A stretch of DNA of 64,000 nucleotides, from the NCBI GenBank assembly GCA_007258455.2, contig VDFB02000003.1:37079733-37143732 (forward strand), read 5' to 3'. The position numbers and the translations under genes were made by a program. This DNA comes from Sequoia sempervirens. Taxonomy: Eukaryota > Streptophyta > Pinopsida > Cupressales > Cupressaceae. This document shows, one piece after another, positions 61,819 to 64,000 of this stretch (position 1 is its first letter; every line of letters begins with the position of its first letter). A model generated the notes under the pieces. That model ran no database searches, was not told the origin of the DNA, and saw only the letters and a program-made list of their open reading frames with translations.

Positions 61819-62395
61819 AGCTGCAGGATACTATGGGAAGTTTTTGCAAGGGTTCTCCCAGATTGCATCTCCTATTGCCTCACTCCAAAGGAAGGGAACA
61901 CAATTTCAATGGATTGAGAAATGCAAGTAGGCATTCCAACTCCTGAAGGAGAGGCTCACAACAACACTAGTGTTGACTATCCCTGATCCTAATGGGAGAT
62001 TCACAGTAATCACAGATGCTTCAAGAGAGGGATTGGGAGTAGTATTAATGCAAGATGGACAAGTAGTAGCATATGAATCAAGGAAAATCAAGCAGCACGA
62101 AGTGAACTACATGCCTTGTGATTTGGAATTAGCAGCCATAATTCATTCCTTACAGATGTGGAGGCATTATCTTTTGGGAAATCCATTTGAACTCAAGATA
62201 GACCACTTAGGACTGAGATACATATTTACCTAGCCAAACCTTAATGCACGGTAGAGAAGGTGGTTGGAATTCCTTAGCGAGTATGACTTTGGAATTGAAT
62301 ATATAGAAGGAAATGAGAACAAAGTGGTTGATGCTCTTAGTAGACAAATACATATGGCAGCCATGATCTTAACAAGGTCTAACTTGAGATAGTAG
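61819..62395 (+). pseudogene. pol: Chromovirus RNase H
   Basis: This is in a new frame relative to the reverse transcriptase. FLQGFSQIASPIASLQRKGT leads into FTVITDASREGLGVVLMQDG, YESRKIKQHEVNYMPCDLEL, AIIHSLQMWRHYLLGNPFEL and, after TAG stops, RRWLEFLSEYDFGIEYIEGN and DALSRQ. This order is standard for gypsy RNase H. Stops are at KCK, YIFT and NAR (all TAG) and a TAG-TAG pair at the end. Confidence 0.9.
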
Positions 62396-63634
62396 GTGAG
62401 TCAGAATCTTCCAGGGGATGAGCACTATGAGAGAGTGAAGAACGCCCTAGCAGTAAATCCTTCAAATCATCAGTTCGATGGGTATGAGATTGAACCAAAT
62501 GGTATTTTGAGATATCATAGAAGGATGTATATTCTTGACTCTAGAGAGCTAAGGAAGTTGGTTTTAGAAGAAGTTCACAATGCACCTTATTCAGGACACC
62601 CCGAAGTATCCAAGATGATCACGGAGTGAAGACTCTGTATTTTTGGCCTAAAATCAAGAAGGATGTAGTGGAGTATGTATCTAGATGCTTGGAGTTCCAG
62701 TGAGTCAAGGTTGAGCATGCACATCCAGCTGGGTTATTGTATCCTCATGACATACCTGAGTATAAATGGCAGGTGATCAGTAAGGATTGTGTACAAGGAT
62801 TGTCATTCAGCAAGAAAAAGCATGATGTTATCTTGGTCGTGATTGATAAGTTGACTAAGGTTGCACACTTCATTCTAGGAAACCTTAAGGATGGATTGTT
62901 GATCTTGGCTAAGAAATTTTTTTAGGAGATATTCTGCTTGCATGGAGTTCTAGAGACTATCATTTCAAATAGGGACACACAGATGACCTCAAGGTTTTGG
63001 ATAACCCTAAATGTTGCATTGGGGATCAAATTGAATTTCAACTCGGCTTATCATCCTCAGACTGACGGGAAGACAGAGAGGGTGAATCAAGTAGTCGAAG
63101 ACCTCCTCTAAATGTATTGTATGGACCAACAGTATATGTGGGAAGAATATTTTCCTTTGGTAGAGTTTTCTTACAACAATTCTCATCATACATCCTTAGG
63201 CATGGCATCGTTTGAAGCCTTGTATGGGCGGAAGTGTCGTACCCCCATCTGTTGGGATAAATTGGAGGATAGTATCATAGTAGGATCTGAAATGCTTAAA
63301 GAAATGGAAGAACAAATGAGGGTCATTAAGAGTAGATTGAAGGAGGTAGCAAACTGATAGAAGAGTTATGCTGACAAGAATTGAACTCTTAGATAATTCA
63401 CAACCAAGGATAAAATTTTCTTGAGAGTTAAACCTCATAAATTTTTTTGTGGCATTTGGAAAGTATTCCAAGTTGGCTCCAATATATGTGGGACCATTTG
63501 AAGTCTTGGAAGTGATTAACCCAGTTGCTTATAGACTAGCTCTACCACCTGCTCTGGCTCAACTTCATAATGTTTTTCATGTTTCCTTGCTTAAGCCATA
63601 TCATTCTGATGTGACTCATGTGCTTGATTGGTAA
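62396..63634 (+). pseudogene. pol: Chromovirus integrase
   Basis: The N-terminal HHCC zinc domain retains VHNAPYSGHPE, but the second Cys pair reads CLEFQ instead of CxxC. The catalytic core shows the first Asp (SKDCVQGLSF) and the final Glu region (YHPQTDGKTERVNQ), but the second Asp motif reads ISNRD where the family has SDRD, so the D,D,E triad is broken. VEFSYNNSHHTSLGMASFEA and YGRKCRTPICW are typical. The C-terminal GPY/F part is present ([36 protein letters not shown]). There are at least two frameshifts and about eight stops. Confidence 0.9.
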
Positions 63635-63823
63635 TCCTTGTAGGTACAGGATCCAGGAGTGGTGCTAGTGGAGCCCATTAGAATCTTGGATAGACACAAC
63701 GTTAAGTTGCAGAGGAGAGAAATTGCTTAGTTTAAAGTCCAATGGGACTAGTACTCAAAGGATAGTGCTACTTGGGAGGATGCGGAAGAAATAGAATGCT
63801 CCTTTCCACATTTTCTTTCTTGA
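63635..63823 (+). pseudogene. pol: Chromodomain at the integrase C-terminus
   Basis: After a TAA and a TAG the frame reads VQDPGVVLVEPIRILDRHNV, KLQRREIA, a TAG, FKVQWD, a TAG, then YSKDSATWEDAEEIECSFP. The RILDR...KVQW...ATWE pattern is the chromodomain that defines chromoviruses, and this version with VQDPGVVLVEP is like the Tekay/Del branch. The module tethers integration to heterochromatin marks. Both internal TAGs stand where Gln is plausible. The frame closes with TGA at 63,821. Confidence 0.9.
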
Positions 63824-63891
63824 AAAGGAAACTTCAATAATTTTGCTTGAAATTTTTTGTATTGAGATACTATGATATTCCATGCTTTAAA

Positions 63892-64000
63892 TTTTGATGT
63901 GATACTGAAATAGACATATATATTTTGATGTTATGTTGAAATAGACATATATATTTTGATGTGATGTTGAAATAGACATATATACTCTAATGTGATGTTG
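63892..64000 (+). repeat. 31-bp tandem repeat at the window edge
   Basis: TTTTGATGTGATGTTGAAAT plus 'agacatatata' repeats at 63,892, 63,923 and 63,954, with a partial fourth copy running off the window. It lies in the 3' untranslated part of the chromovirus, before the unseen 3' LTR. Confidence 0.9.

Overview
The window looks like nuclear DNA of a seed plant with a very large, repeat-dense genome. I favour a gymnosperm such as a conifer, but that is inference. No complete functional protein-coding gene is visible. Nearly everything that can be identified is mobile DNA in different stages of decay: LTR retrotransposons with long LTRs (about 1.5 to 3.8 kb), SINEs with target-site duplications, a 5S-rRNA-derived insertion, fold-backs and several unusual tandem arrays. 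In-frame stops in the retroelement genes are mostly TAG where related proteins carry Gln, as expected from deamination at methylated CHG sites.

Layout. 1-9.7 kb: AT-rich, gene-free DNA with LTR-terminus-like motifs (1401, 6154, 7290), a 431-bp tandem duplication and a recurring CACAAAGTCT motif. 9.8-10.25 kb: seven 36-bp palindromes, evenly spaced in a CRISPR-like geometry. 10.8-11.1 kb: a SINE with 20-bp target duplications. 14.1-21.2 kb: a minus-strand LTR element with both LTRs, a primer-binding site and one long degenerate ORF that shows no recognisable gag or pol. 22.0-23.6 kb: a solo LTR with perfect GCATT duplications. 23.6-26.3 kb: a tandem array whose unit carries tRNA-like A and B boxes. 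The array encloses two exon remnants of the nuclear gene for the 24-kDa subunit of mitochondrial complex I (NDUFV2 family). 27.0-27.2 kb: a fold-back. 33.6-34.6 kb: nested insertions (221-bp tandem duplication, SINE, 5S-derived element).

34,695-54,133: two 33-bp terminal inverted repeats, flanked by TAAT, bound what looks like one 19.4-kb DNA transposon. Inside are giant palindromes around a 1.7-kb CT tract, a retroelement cassette between 130-bp direct repeats, a Sirevirus-like Copia LTR, a 129-bp fold-back, an eight-unit 358-bp array, and a minus-strand split gene. Three exon pieces of that gene join in phase, and its large intron holds a 215-bp higher-order minisatellite. I cannot assign this element or its gene to a known family, and it is the best candidate here for something undescribed.

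54,851-64,000: a Ty3/gypsy chromovirus (Tekay/Del-like) on the plus strand with a 3.8-kb 5' LTR, then gag, protease, reverse transcriptase, RNase H, integrase and a chromodomain. Stops, frameshifts and lost catalytic residues have inactivated it. Its 3' LTR lies beyond the window.
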